A DNA stretch of 64,000 bases, from NCBI GenBank assembly GCA_039519185.1, contig CM076846.1:69860666-69924665 (forward strand), read 5' to 3'. Position 1 is the stretch's first letter, and every line of letters starts with the position of its first letter. A program made the position numbers and the translations under genes. A model generated the notes under the pieces. It did no database searches and was not told the DNA's origin. It was given only the letters and a program-made list of their open reading frames with translations. This DNA is from Astragalus membranaceus. Its lineage: Eukaryota; Streptophyta; Magnoliopsida; Fabales; Fabaceae. Positions 42,769-54,556 of the stretch are shown here, in pieces.

Positions 42769-43984
42769 CAAATGAACAGAAATCAGTAAGGGGGGAGGCA
42801 TAATCAGTAACAGATACACACAGAATAGAGATAAATCAGTTTAAAAATAGAGAGCAAAAGAGGTTTTAGTTCAAAAAAAGAGGAGCAGCAAGGTAAAAAG
42901 GGGTGATTCTCGGAAGCTGGAAAATAGGTCAGTTCAGTTTTTTTTTATGTAGTGTTTAGTTCTAAAAAAATATGGAACAATATATTTGATCGGAGTGTAT
43001 ACTAAATGCGTTTTTGTTTTTTTATCTTCTTGATATTATAAGAATGCAGTAGTAAATATATACATACAGCAGTATATTAGAAGCAAGAAGGATTTCATTA
43101 ACATAACTTAGATCTCGAAACTGAGAGAGGGTCAGAGGAACACGTTTTTTTTGGGAACAAAATAATAAACCAACTTTTCTTTTGTGTAAAAAAATAAAGG
43201 AGGTACTGACTTGGATCAAAAATGTAGGAAATTAGTGTAAAAAGGGGTTCTGAGAATGGAAGAAGGGTGAGAGTGAAACAAAATATAGAAGCAAAAAATC
43301 TGCGGATGCGGCCAGAACTCCAACGACGAACCCATCCACCCTCCTCGCACGACCACCGTCCAACCCGTGACCATGAACCCCCAAACACCATAACCAAAAC
43401 CATAAAACACCGTACGGCTCCCCCTCTGTAACACCCTAAATATTTAATTAATTTATTTAATTAAGTATTTAGGAAGTTATTTTAATTTATTGGATATAAT
43501 TTAATTAATTAAAATTATATTAATTTTATGTTGGTGGTATTAGGAAAAGGAGGCGCCACTTGAATGAACTTGGGCTTAAGTGAAAAGCCCAAGCCCATGA
43601 TCCATAAGCTATGCGAAGTGGCTAGGTCAAGTGGAGCTAGGTTTTTGGCTTAGGCATTTGCGAATTGGAGAGAAGAGAATAGAGAGAGTGAGAGCGCCGT
43701 GGAGAGAGGAGAAGGAAGAGAAGAAGGTCGCGAGCTCAAGGAGGAAGAGGAACGTGATCCGTTGCTGTGGTTTTGTTCGTGATTGTCTCTAGGGCTTCCG
43801 TTCTTCAAATCCAAGGTAAGGGGAGTTCTATCTTTCTATATAATAGATGTTATGATAGGTTTTAGAGTAGGGTTAGCCTAGATCTATCCATATTCATGAT
43901 CGGTGTGTGATTTTATGTTGTTTTTATGATTGGTGTGTGATTTGATGTATTCGTGTTGCTCGGAATCCGTTTGTTGTTGTTATG

Positions 43985-44300
43985 GGCGCCTAGGGCGCCA
44001 TATGTTTGATTTTGTGTTGCTGGATTTTGCTGCTGAATTGTGTTGCAGGGCGCTGGGCGCCAGGCGCTGGGCGCCAAGGGCGCCAGTGTGCGTGTTGTGT
44101 GTTGCGGGTGCTGGGCGCCAAGGGCGCCGTGTCAGTGTGCGTGCGTGATTGCGTTGCTGGGCGCTGGGCGCCAAGGGCGCCAGTGCGTGTGTGTGCGTGT
44201 TGCGTGTGTGCTGGGCGCCAAGGGCGCTGTGTGTGCGTGTTGCCTGTGTTGCCTGCGATGTCTAAGTTTATGTCTTAGGCGCCCAGTGCCTGGGCGCCAT
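43985..44300 (+). repeat. GGCGCC array of LTR C
   Basis: GGGCGCCAAGGGCGCC-type pairs recur about every 45-70 bases with GTGTGCGTGTTGC linkers. Same position in the LTR as the arrays of A and F, but different linker sequence. Confidence 0.8.
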
Positions 44301-45165
44301 TTCCAGGATGTTCCCGATTTCTAATAAAAACTGTTTTCGCTATATCTTTTGACTCGGGCATCCGTTTTAAACGTTTCAAAAAGTGTTGGGAAGATTTTTC
44401 GGTTGCCTACCTGCGTGTCTTATTTTTAAAAATAAAAACTTATTATTTTCTGGTGTTTTTCTGGGCGCCCAAGTGGCTGTCCCCGGTGGTCGTTACAGTG
44501 ACGTTGTAAAGCCGTATTGAGTCCTTTAAAAATCCTTTTTGTGTATAACCAACAGTTTAACGCTTTAGTGTCAAAACGGGTGATTATGGCGATGATGCCC
44601 TTAGTGGATAGTTAAATGACGTTTTTGCCCTTGTGGCCAATATTATTGATGATGATGTGTAAATGACGATGATGCCCTTAGTAGCTAGTTAAATGACGGT
44701 TTTGCCCTTAGTGGCTATTGTTTGATTGATGACGTTCATGGATAAGTGACGATGAGGCCCAAAAGGCTAAGCGACGATGAAATATAGCGATGTTGTTGTG
44801 TGTAATTATGAATTGACAGGTGCTGTGCCTCTTATTTGGCAAATTGGTAAGTAACGGGTCACATAGTTGACTGTGATTGTGTGGTTGTGTGTGGTGCATG
44901 TCATAGCGTCTCATGTATTCCATGTGCATGAACCCAGCGACGATGAGGCCATAAAGGCTAAGCGACGATGAGGCCATAAAGGCTAAGCGACGATGATGAA
45001 AGGTACCTCATGCATATGCCCGCGAGTGGGTTGCATTTCATATAGTCACATGACATCGTGATGAGTTGTTGTAATGACGTAATTGATGATTGTGATGTGG
45101 TTACTCTAGTGCTGTGACTTTGACTTATTGCTTATCATATGATTTATTATATGGATTGAATTGGA

Positions 45166-45288
45166 CTCACCCTTCTGTTTGAATGTTACCCCTATGCGGT
45201 AACGTGCAGGTGATCACGAGTGAAGACCTAGGTATCTTCACTAATTTGAGTCGGGTCGTCATGCTCTGATACGTAGTACTCAGGGGGG
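45166..45288 (+). promoter_or_regulatory. Conserved hairpin/anti-PBS module of LTR C
   Basis: Hairpin 1 has GTTACC/GGTAAC with a 7-base loop. Hairpin 2 is GTGAAGA/TCTTCAC, with pairs changed together relative to A and B. The outer stem is TGAGT/ACTCA where A has CGAGT/ACTCG. GCTCTGATAC is at 45263-45272. Confidence 0.65.
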
Positions 45289-45629
45289 AAACGAACTCGA
45301 TGTTTTAAGACCATTTTGGTTGTTATATGTTATTTGATGGTTTTCTCTTTATTTTACTTTCCGCTGCGTAGTTGGTTTTATTGATGTCAAGGTTGTGGTG
45401 ACAATGAATGATGCTTGAGGTTTTCCCCATTGGGGGCGTGCTACGTATTGCACAATTATTGATGTTGAACTATTTTATTGAAGTACGATGTTTTATTCGA
45501 AGTATGTGTAACATTCCTTGCGATGAAAACGATTTTGAAACTCTGATTTTACAATTAGATTAACGGGTAGAAAAGGGATGTTACATCACTCCTCGCTTTT
45601 GAAACTCTGATTTTACAATTATTAACGGG

Positions 45630-45657
45630 TACAATAAAAAGGCGCCTTTTTATTGTA
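45630..45657. repeat. Perfect 28-bp palindrome
   Basis: Centred on GGCGCC with flanking AATAAAAA/TTTTTATT arms, at the left edge of the larger palindrome. It overlaps the first bases of that palindrome's left arm. Confidence 0.85.
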
Positions 45658-45964
45658 ACAGCCCAGGTCCAACGCATTGGCCACCCCAGCACTGTTACAT
45701 CACGGTCTTCTCTACCCCCCTTGTAGAATTTTTGCTTTCCGTGGAATCGAACCTTGCACCTGAGGCATAAGTGCAAGTTAAACACACCTCCCACTACCAA
45801 TTGAGCGCGCGCTCAATTGGTAGTGGGAGGTGTGTTTAACTTGCACTTATGCCTCAGGTGCAAGGTTCGATTCCCACGGAAGGCAAAAATTCTACAAGGG
45901 GGGTAGAGAAGACCTTGATGTAACAGTGCTGGGGTGGCCAATGCGTTGGACCTGAGCTGTTACA
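45654..45964. repeat. 311-bp near-perfect palindrome made of two head-to-head tRNA-like units
   Basis: Arms of about 155 bases (45654-45808 and 45809-45964) are inverted copies with only a few differences and no spacer; the centre is TTGAGCGC/GCGCTCAA. Each arm, read outward, starts like a tRNA: an A-box-like GCTCAATTGGTAGTGG and, ~45 bases on, a perfect B box GGTTCGATTCC. It then runs through a non-tRNA body to GAGCTGTTACA. This is the structure of a tRNA-derived SINE duplicated head to head. The outer ends TGTAACAG/CTGTTACA resemble LTR termini. Confidence 0.8.
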
Positions 45965-47498
45965 CCCTCTCCCTCCACGAACTAGCAACCGCCGTGCGCA
46001 CCAACCACAGCGCCACCACCCACAGCGCTACAACCCCCATCAAACCGAACCACCTCCTCCGTCACCGTGGCTAATCCCTCCGTCCATCCGCAACCAACAC
46101 AGAAACCGAACGCCATCATCACCGCCGCGAGATCGTCCTCCCCGTCGCGAGGCGGACCCAGATCGAGCGAAACGCCGCCGTGGACTCGAGGGGAAAAGAA
46201 GTGTGAGAGCTAGGGGTGGCGGTGAGGGGAAATGGAGGAGAAGATAGAGAGGTAGCGACGTGGTGGGAGGAAAACGGAGTGGGGCTAAGAGGAGAAGTGG
46301 CGCGGTGGAGAGAGGGGATGAGATTAGGATGGGGTGAGGGAGAAAGATGGATACGGCTAAGGAGAGAGAGAAAGGGAATTAGGGTTGAAGAGTGGGGGGT
46401 GCGGCGCGCTGAGGGAGAGAGGAGTTGTAAATTAGGTTTAATTTTTAGGTTTGGCTTTATATAGTTAGGGTTTTGTTTGTTTTAATTTTTTTTTAATATC
46501 AGATTAATATCTGCACCCCACCAATTCCATTCTGCAACCCCCTGGGAAAGCCCACAATTTCGTGGGCTAGCCAGCCTTATAGTGGGCTGGGCTGCTGCTA
46601 AATGCACCCTTTCTTTTTACTCATACAACCGCTTGTTTCTAAATGCACATACCATTTTACTACTACACCCCCTGTTTCTCTTTTTCAAATTTCGTTTCTT
46701 TCCCCTAAGCGAACTTATTTTTTTTTCACAAACCTTTTTCCCAAATAATGGATAAATGTTTCCCTGAACAAGAATCAATCCAATTGCGAAAACTCTTCAA
46801 AATCAAACTTTGTTAGTAGTCTTGCGAAGCCTTTGCTTGCATGATTATTAACAATGAGGTACTAGTGGCGATCACTTGGAGCCTTTGCTCAATTGATCAT
46901 CATGAATGCCTAATTTTCCTAAAGATTTTCACTAAACCAAAAACTTTGTTAGTAGTCTCGCGAAGCCTTTGCTTGCATGATTATTAACAATGGAGTGCTA
47001 ATGGTGGTCACTTGGAGCCTTTGCTCAATTGATCATCATGAAAGCTCAATTTTCACGATTTAACAAGATAAAAAACAAAAACCTTTTTAGACAACCCAGA
47101 ACTACGTAGCTTTGAATTCTCCATCGCACCGGGAGATACGTAGGAGCGGATACTCTCCGTCAAGCACAATAAACCAAAAACATTTTTCCTTTCAAAAACC
47201 AAACACTTTTCCAAAATAAAACATTTTTCAAAAGAGGTAAAAACAAAGCATTTTTCCGAATCAACTTTGCAAATCACATATTTAATTACGGTAACCCTTC
47301 TTCGAAGGGACGTTGTGGGGTGCTAATACCTTCCCCATACGTAATTAGACCCCCGAACCCAAATCTAATGGTTCCAAAGACCATTGCTTTCCAAAAAAGG
47401 TTTTTCCAATGTTTTACCTTTAAAAAATATTGGTGGCGACTCTAAAAACCAGTTGTGCGAAGAAAGATCCCTCCGAGGATTTTTCGGGGTGCGACAGC

Positions 47499-47516
47499 TG
47501 GCGACTCTGCTGGGGA
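47499..47516 (+). promoter_or_regulatory. Primer binding site of the Ogre element
   Basis: TGGCGACTCTGCTGGGGA two bases after the LTR end. This is the form seen in Ogre elements, for which a tRNA-Arg primer has been reported. Confidence 0.85.
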
Positions 47517-48504
47517 TTCTTTTTCTTAAGTGGGTCAAGCCAATTAATTGAATGTGTGATTTGCTTTGCTGATTTAACATGCTTTGTTTTACCTCCCTTC
47601 TTCCTACTTTTGTTCTATTTTCCACGCCATTTGTTTGCTAGATTTTAGAACATTCCTTCTTCTCGACTCCTTGAGGTAAGCAATGCGTGTAATTATTGTT
47701 GACTTCTTAGGATGGTTTGTATATTGAAATGATGTATGCATGTTGAACCCTAGGGTAGACGACCTTTTTGCCTGGACTGTTCATGGTTTTTCTTGCAGGT
47801 GGGGAAGGGTAGTTATTTCTAGGTGTTGTGCCCTCAACACACACTTCACACCCTTTACTTGTGAGCATTGAGTGGGGCCTAAAACCCAAGGTCTGAACAA
47901 AAACCTAGGAGAGTGGGAATGATTAGTGACTGCCATTCGTAGACCTTTGTCTGTATGGCTCTCATGAAAGTTTCGCCCAAAAGTACGCTTTGTCATGATG
48001 CCTCACACTCGGTAGCTTTCTACGATTGTGGGTGTCATCATGAGAGAGACTTTAGCTCTTGGTTGCCATTGTGAGGAAGTGATTAGAACCTACATGGGAG
48101 GATTACCCTTTTCGTCGACTCTAGACCCTAGGATTCCCACCCTTTTTAGGACACGGGGGCACGCCTTTGTTTGTTGCATTAGCTTAGGCATTCCTTTTTC
48201 TCAAACTCTATTTCAAAATTGTAAAAAGTAATTTTCTTTTCCTCTCATAAACACCTACATGTGGTGGCATGCAGCGTGTATCTTTGAAAAGGTTCAAAAT
48301 ACCACCAATAACCTCATTTTCTTACCCTTTCTCCATGTAAATAACACATCATTTCGCATTCACATCATTTTGCACCATTGCATTTGCACCTGACAAAATT
48401 TTGAAAAAAAAACTTTCATCATTTGCATTCTTCATGCATTAAAGTTTGTTTGCCGGAAATCGCAACATAACACCGAAACTTGTCACAGGGGTGTAAGAAG
48501 CAAT
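47517..48504 (+). other. Ogre leader, no gene
   Basis: About 1 kb of untranslated sequence between the primer binding site and ORF1. I see only short frames. Confidence 0.6.
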
Positions 48505-50577
48505 ATGGAATCAAAAGGCAAAACCGCATTCAATTCGAGGTTCCCCATTGTAAAGAAGGTTGATGTAACTAGTTTGAAGGAGTATGCTACCCTATTAGGT
48601 CCTATTGAGCTCCGGTCCTTCGACAAGACTTATGGGAACATCCGCAAGTTATTACAGTTAGAAGTACAAGAGAGTGTCATCGCCGCCCTATGTTGGTTCT
48701 ATGATTCAGAGATTAGGTGTTTTCTCTTCAAGAACTTCCAAATGGCGCCTACCTTAGAGGAGTATGAGAAGATTCTGGGCTTTGATCGCTCAGAGGTTAG
48801 ACCTTACCAGTATCAGGGGCGGTATTATTCAGATGAGAAGTTTGCTTCCCTGTTACAAATCAGTGTAGGAGAGGTGCGGTCCCACAAAGTTGAGCGTAAC
48901 AAGATATTCGGGTTTCCTCAAGAGTACTTTGAGAGTTTGATGACTAGTTATGTAGTATCAAATGATTGGGTTTCTTTCAAGCAAGTACTAGCCTTGACCA
49001 TCTTCGGCATTGTTCTTTTCCCTCGGATTGAGAAACATATAGATGAAACCGCTATTGGTGTGTTCCTAGCTTTCAAGAGTGCAAAAAGCCCCATCAATCC
49101 GGTTCCCGCTATTCTCGCAGAGACCTACCGTGCCTTCACCCGCCATCATGAGTTCCGAAAGGATAAGATGTGTTGTTCCTTCCCTGTGCTATATGCTTGG
49201 TTGATCAGTCATGTGTGCATTAACAAAAGCGATGTTGGGGATTTGCTTTCCTATGCCTTGGGTTGTAATCCGAAGACTATGAGCCCTCAGGAGTGGAAGG
49301 ATACTTTTAAGAACCTCGATGCTCTTCAAATTCGATGGTTCTCGCACAAGTGTTGGGAAGATAAACCCTCAGTGATATTCCAATGTGGCAGTTTCCAGAA
49401 CGTTCCTCTCATGGGAACACAGGGATGCATCAATTATAACCCATCTTTGACCTTGAGACAACTCGGGTACCCTATGCGGGACTCACCCTCCGAAGCTATG
49501 CTGTCTCGTTTTTACCTCCATGCGGGGATCCCTAAAGACGAGGACTTACTTCGGCGAGTCTTGCAAGCTTGGGAAACCGTCGTGCGGAAGGGCAAAGGCG
49601 AGTTATCTAAAAGGACCACTGCTATCTCCTTCACTCAATGGCTTGAAAAGAGGATTAAGGAAACTCGATCATCCAACCAAAAGGTGCCATCACTTGAAGA
49701 GAAAATACCGGAACCCCACGTTCCCCTCATTGAAGAACTAGAAGAGGCTAAGTTGGCCTTATCTAAAGCGGAAGACGAGAAAAGGGATCTGCAAAACAGA
49801 TTGGGAAAGGTGATGCAAGACAAGCAGAAGCTAGAAAATGAAAATGCTCTTCAAGCCGCGGTTATTGAAGCAACCAATAGGAAACTTGAAATAGAAGATA
49901 AGAACAAGAGGGAAATTCAAAAACATTTGAAGGGTGTTAAAGAGGAAGTAAAGAGGTGCGCCTCGAAGATGAATAAGGCTGTGGCAGAAGCAAATGAATG
50001 GAAGAAACTATATGCCAAGTCATGGAGGAATGAGAAAATGGTTAGAGATACGCTAGCTAAGTTGAAAGAGGAGTTCCAAGTGATGAAGTTTGAATTGGAG
50101 AACCAAGTGAAAAGCATCAGGCAAGATATAGAGTCTGTCATAGGGATCTTGAAAGAGTACCAACAAGCTTTAGGGTTTGAACAATGAAGGTCGGAGGAAT
50201 TAAAGAGGAATCTCCAATGCCTAAGGGAATCTTATGGGCAAGTGCAAGCAGAAAGCCAGTATTGGGAGAAACGTTTCATGGCATTAATTGGCAGAATAGA
50301 AGACCAAGAGATCGTCAAGGAGCTAAGGGATGAGATTCAGCTTTGGAAGAGCAAATTTTCAAAGCTAGCAGGATTAGCTAACCAAGCTGTGAGGGATGTT
50401 CCTAAGAAGCTAAGAAGAGCTGAAGCGGAAATGAACCCTTTCAACACTCCGGCCAAGGTGTGTGAGTTTGTCGAGTACTGCAAGATTCTGACGGAAGAAC
50501 TCATGGAGAAGGCCAAGGGGGCAGCCGAAAGCAAGAAGAGAAAAAGGAAGGAGAAATTGAAAGCTATATGCCTTTGA
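48505..50577 (+). pseudogene. Ogre ORF1 protein, one in-frame stop
   Basis: Ogre elements carry an extra ORF between the primer binding site and gag; this is it. The frame runs 690 codons with a single TGA at 50185-50187 (codon 561), splitting it into 560 residues and a second piece whose first ATG is at 50242. The N-terminal ~370 residues are globular (GPIELRSFDKTYGNIRKLLQ, FQMAPTLEEYEKILGFDRSE, PQEWKDTFKNLDALQIRWFS), of the DUF7745-like type found in such elements. From about residue 405 it is a long coiled coil rich in K and E (EELEEAKLALSKAEDEKRDL). The function is not established; the coiled coil suggests oligomerisation or a particle role. TGA could derive from CGA by one transition. 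Confidence 0.85.
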
Positions 50578-50934
50578 AGTTCACTTTAGAGCATTGTAAT
50601 AATCCTTAGGAAATTGCAAATTTTCTCTAAAAAAAAAATTATTATAATTTTCTTCAGAATATTGTACCTTGCTTTTCTTTCGAGTTTGAAGTTGTAGTAC
50701 TCCTTCCTTCTGAATAAAGTGTGTTTGTTTTGTCTATTGATTCCAACCTCGTTGCAACCAAGATTTAAAAAAAAATAATAAAAATAAAAATAAAAATAAA
50801 AAAAAAAAGTGTTAGAGCTTTAAACTTACACGCCTATGACAAGACGAGTTGCACCGCGATTCCCGGCACCAAAACAAACATAAAATCATGCATATCGCAT
50901 TGCATTTGCATTCATTTATGTGATTCCCGCGCTC
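50578..50934 (+). other. Spacer between Ogre ORF1 and gag
   Basis: About 350 bases, AT-rich with AATAAA-like runs near 50770-50810. No gene. Confidence 0.6.
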
Positions 50935-53386
50935 ATGAATTGTGTTCCATCAATAGAAAAAGGCAAGCTGGTTCGCCAACACCGATACCTGACTCGTCTG
51001 CAAGCAAGGCTCATGGCAACTAACCAGAATGACTCGGGCCGTCCTGTTATTGAAGACTTAGGAAGTGGTGAATCAGACCATGGTAGCCCAACTGCTGAGG
51101 TTCCCAAATCAGAGCAATTGGCTCAGGAGAATCGGGAATTGAGAACGAAAATTGGGGCAATGGAAACACAGATGACTGAAATGATGGGGATACTGCAAGC
51201 TTTGAGGAACGGAACTGCCGCTGGAAATCCCGCCGTCACTACCGAAGTTGTTGTCGCTCTCCCTCCTCCGAGTCTTGAGACTGGCACCTTTGCTCATACT
51301 TCAGGGACCAACAACCAAGGCCAACCGGCTACGCATGGGATGCCGTGGGGACTCCCACCCGGATACACACCTCCAGGAGCCGAGGCTAATGCAGGAGGTA
51401 ATCCCCTTAGGATCGCAGAGCATGTCCATCCCATCCCAGCCGCAAACAGTGGAGGAGCGGGAACGCCTCAGGGCCAAATTCATATTCCTATTCCGCCGGG
51501 AACTCCGTTTGGCTTTCATTCACCGGCAACGGTCCATCCCCCAATTCAGGGACCAATTCCTGGGAATACCACTCACTCACGTGACCCACACGTGAACCCA
51601 GTCGTAGTGTTGATGAGTAATCCTCACTACGGTGTGAATGGTTTTCCTCAGAACTATCCTGCTGAAACTCCTCAAGCTAGAGACAGGTATCATATGTTAG
51701 AAGAGCGCTTAAGAATCATTGAAGGGTCGAGCTCTAGAGCAAGAGAAGCCCGTGATCTGTGTCTCATCCCTGATGTGGTTTTACCTCCTAAATTCAAAGT
51801 GCCTGACTTTGACAAGTACCGAGGCATGACTTGCCCTAAAAGCCATCTAACCATGTACTGTAGAAAAATGGCTGCACATTCTCATGATGACAAGTTGTTG
51901 ATTCATTATTTCCAAGAGAGCCTTGCTGGGGCATCTCTCGACTGGTACATGCAGCTAGAACCGTCCCATATCCATTGTTGGAAGGACTTGGCTGATGCCT
52001 TCCTCAGACAGTACCAGTACAATACGGATATGGCGCCTGACAGAACACAGTTACAGAGCATGGCAAAAAGAGATAATGAATCATTTAAGGAGTATGCCCA
52101 GCGGTGGAGGGCCTTGGCTGCACAGGTGACACCCCCTTTGTTGGAGAAGGAACTGGTCTTCATGTTCATGGAAACCCTGCCACCGTTATACTATGATCGG
52201 TTGATCGGCAGCGTATCTTCCAACTTCTCAGACATGGTAATCATCGGTGAAAGACTAGAAAATGGACTGAGAAGTGGCAAGATTGCCCATGGTTCCGCAG
52301 GTACAACCACCCACAAGAAGCCATTCTCCGGGTTTTCGAAGAAGAAAGAAGGAGAGACCAACACCATCACCATAAGCCCACCTTAACCAAAATATCCCTG
52401 TCCCCACTCAAACACAACCAACACGTCCACCACAAAGTAACTACCACAAAAACTACCAAGACAAAAAGCAGACCACCTTTGATCCCATCCCCATGTCCTA
52501 TACTGACCTTTTCGGCTACCTTGTCACAAATAAGCTCACCAATACCAGACCCATGAAACCAGTCCAGCCACCCTACTTCCGAGGCTACAATCCCAATGTT
52601 ACCTGTGCATTTCATGAAGGGGCAGTTGGACACGTTGTTGAGGACTGCAAGGCCTTTAAAATTGTAGTGCAAGATCTGATTGATACCAAAGGGATAACCT
52701 TCAAACAAGAAAGCCCGAGCATCACAACTAATCCGCTGCCCGGTCATGAGAAACCTGCAACCAATGCCATCCATGATATGGGGGGCCAATCTTTAATCAG
52801 AACTGTGGAGTGCATCCAGACACCCTTAGAGGTTATTCATGCAGAGCTGTGCAAGTTCGGGGTCATCAAGAGAGGTTGTACTCAGAAAGAAGTCTGTGTT
52901 GATGTTAATTGTGCTGGGGCATGTGAGGCATTCAAGACAGTTTTGCAGGACCTATTGGATCGTCATATAATCCAAATAGGTGTGCAAGAGAAAGAGGAGG
53001 ATGTGCTGACTTTCCAATCAGATAAGAATAGAAGTGTTCAGAAACCTATTGAGGTCCCGTATAGCCGAAAGCCGATCGTGGAGAGACCTAAGACCATTGT
53101 GATTCCTGTCCCAGCTCCTTATCAAGAGAACAGTGCTGTTCCGTGGAGCTATGGGGCGCCAGTTCCAATTCAGAAGCCTCAAGTTGTTCCTGATGTCACA
53201 AACATTGCGGGAAGCAGTGGAGTCACTAGAAGCGGACGTGTTTATGTCCCCGAAGTCCTGAAAGAATGTCCCTCAAAAGAAGATGAGGAAAGGATTCGCA
53301 AAGGTAAAGGTATAACACAAGAGCCCAAGGAAAGTAGGAAGGTGTCAGAGCAAGAAGCCACAGAATTTTTGAAGATCATGCGGTAG
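50935..53386 (+). pseudogene. gag: Ogre Gag, with a frameshift and a terminal stop
   Basis: The first ATG of the frame is at 50935 (MNCVPSIEKGKLVRQHRYLT). Residues ~60-90 form a short coiled coil, followed by a Pro/Gly-rich linker (about 51240-51650). The capsid region (about 51760-52270) includes LPPKFKVPDFDKYRGMTCPK, HYFQESLAGASLDWYMQLEP and ERLENGLRSGK. The frame ends at 52386 and resumes in another frame at 52493-53386 with FHEGAVGHVVEDCKAFK, a degenerate CHC-like element; I see no classical CCHC knuckle. A frameshift therefore lies between 52386 and 52493. The downstream frame stops at TAG 53384-53386, after which protease continues in the same frame, so the stop is probably CAG to TAG. 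Confidence 0.85.
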
Positions 53387-54556
53387 AGTGATTACAAAGT
53401 GGTGGACCAGCTGCACCACACTCCTGCAAAGATCTCTATCATGTCCCTACTGCTCAATTCTGAGGCCCACCGTGTAGCTCTAATGAAAGTATTAAATGAA
53501 GCCCATGTAGCCCAGAATATCACTGTTGACCAGCTCGATGGCATCGTAGGGAATATTGTTGCATCCAATTATATTACCTTTACCGATGATGAGCTCACCC
53601 CTAAGGGGAAGGGGCATAATCAGGCACTTCACATTTCAGTTAGATGTGGTGAATATACACTCTCTCGGGTCCTTATCGACAATGGATCCTCTTTGAATGT
53701 CATGCCCAAATCTACTGTGAGCAGACTAGACGTAGACTGTTCGTACATGAAGCCTAGCTCAACACTAGTCAGGGCATTTGACGGATACAAGAAGGAGGTT
53801 ATGGGAGAAATGGAGTTCCAAATGCAGATAGGGCCAGAAGTATTTTATATGAATTTTCAGATCATGGACATTGCATCGTCCTACAGCTGTCTCCTGGGGA
53901 GACCCTGGATTCATGCTGCCGGCGCTGTTCCTTCGTCCCTCCACCAAAGGCTTAAGTTTGTAGTCGACGACAAGCTGATAGTCGTTTTTGGAGAAGAAGA
54001 GTTCATGGTTAGCAAGCCCCATCCTTCTCAATACATTGAGGCTGCAGAGGAGTCACTTGAATCTGCCTTTCAGTCGCTGGAAATTGCGAATGCTGCTTTC
54101 GTGGGAGAAGAAGCCCCATTGCATGCACCAAAGATATCTAACGCTGCTATCATGGTAGCCAAGGTCATGTTGAAAAATGGTTACCAGATTAGAAAAGGGT
54201 TGGGAAAGTCCGAACAGGGAATTCTGGCGCCAGTTCAGCTGCGAGAGTACAAGGATAGGCGCGGGTTAGGATATTGGCCCACTCAAGCTGATAAGAAGAG
54301 AATGGCTGAGGAAAAACGAGAAAGGAGGCTAGTTAAGCTTCGGGGGCGGGAACCAAGCTTGAAGAAGGTTCCTATCTATGATCTCTCCCAGAGCTTTAGG
54401 AGCGTGGGTATGCTGGACCCCAATCAGGTGGCCGTCATTGAGGAAGAATCAGTCATGGAAGACAAAGGTGTGGACTTGGTGCGTCGCAGTGCTGCAGATG
54501 AAGAGCTTGATAATTGGAGGATCATTGATTCCCCTGTTATTTTCATTCCAAATTAA
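53387..54556 (+). CDS. pro: Ogre aspartic protease with C-terminal G-patch-like segment
   Basis: In frame with the end of gag after one stop. The retropepsin active site reads VLIDNGSSLNVMP (53671-53709), with DNG in place of the common DTG/DSG, and a second hydrophobic block YSCLLGRPWIHAAGAVPSSL follows. Further on, near 54170-54270, there is GYQIRKGLGKSEQG, then DRRGLGYWPT, the glycine pattern of a G-patch (RNA-binding) domain. The protease would release Gag and Pol products in the particle. The open frame ends at TAA 54554-54556, in or just before a putative intron. No internal stop in 386 residues. Confidence 0.8.
   Translation, partial: SDYKVVDQLHHTPAKISIMSLLLNSEAHRVALMKVLNEAHVAQNITVDQLDGIVGNIVASNYITFTDDELTPKGKGHNQALHISVRCGEYTLSRVLIDNGSSLNVMPKSTVSRLDVDCSYMKPSSTLVRAFDGYKKEVMGEMEFQMQIGPEVFYMNFQIMDIASSYSCLLGRPWIHAAGAVPSSLHQRLKFVVDDKLIVVFGEEEFMVSKPHPSQYIEAAEESLESAFQSLEIANAAFVGEEAPLHAPKISNAAIMVAKVMLKNGYQIRKGLGKSEQGILAPVQLREYKDRRGLGYWPTQADKKRMAEEKRERRLVKLRGREPSLKKVPIYDLSQSFRSVGMLDPNQVAVIEEESVMEDKGVDLVRRSAADEELDNWRIIDSPVIFIPN

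Larger units (their letters stand above)
43427..45964 (+). mobile_element. Solo-LTR insertion C in the Ogre 5' LTR
   Basis: Flanked by a perfect 5-bp duplication CCCTC (43422-43426, 45965-45969); the empty site is seen in the 3' LTR at about 61507-61516. It starts TGTAACACCC and has the family layout: AT-rich start, GAGA leader, AAGGTAAGGG (GT at 43816), GGCGCC array (43985-44300), GACGATGAGGCC repeats (about 44730-45000) and the hairpin/anti-PBS module (45166-45288). The LTR proper reaches GGGATGTTACA at 45585. The next ~380 bases, a partial repeat of the LTR end, a 28-bp palindrome and a 311-bp palindrome, are extra, but still lie inside the CCCTC duplication and also end in GTTACA. Confidence 0.88.
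41862..47496 (+). mobile_element. 5' LTR of the Ogre element, carrying nested solo LTR C
   Basis: After removing the nested block (43427-45964) and one CCCTC, about 3095 bases remain, versus 3278 in the 3' LTR. Most of the difference is a ~185-bp segment (3' LTR about 61205-61395) missing at 43316. TATAAATA lies at 42761-42768. Upstream are two related CACGTG modules (42062-42067 and 42215-42220). Confidence 0.93.

Noticed and set aside
45805..45880. Functional tRNA gene in the palindrome
   Set aside because: The B box is perfect, but the acceptor and anticodon arms do not pair convincingly and the copy is mirrored. Treated as SINE heads.
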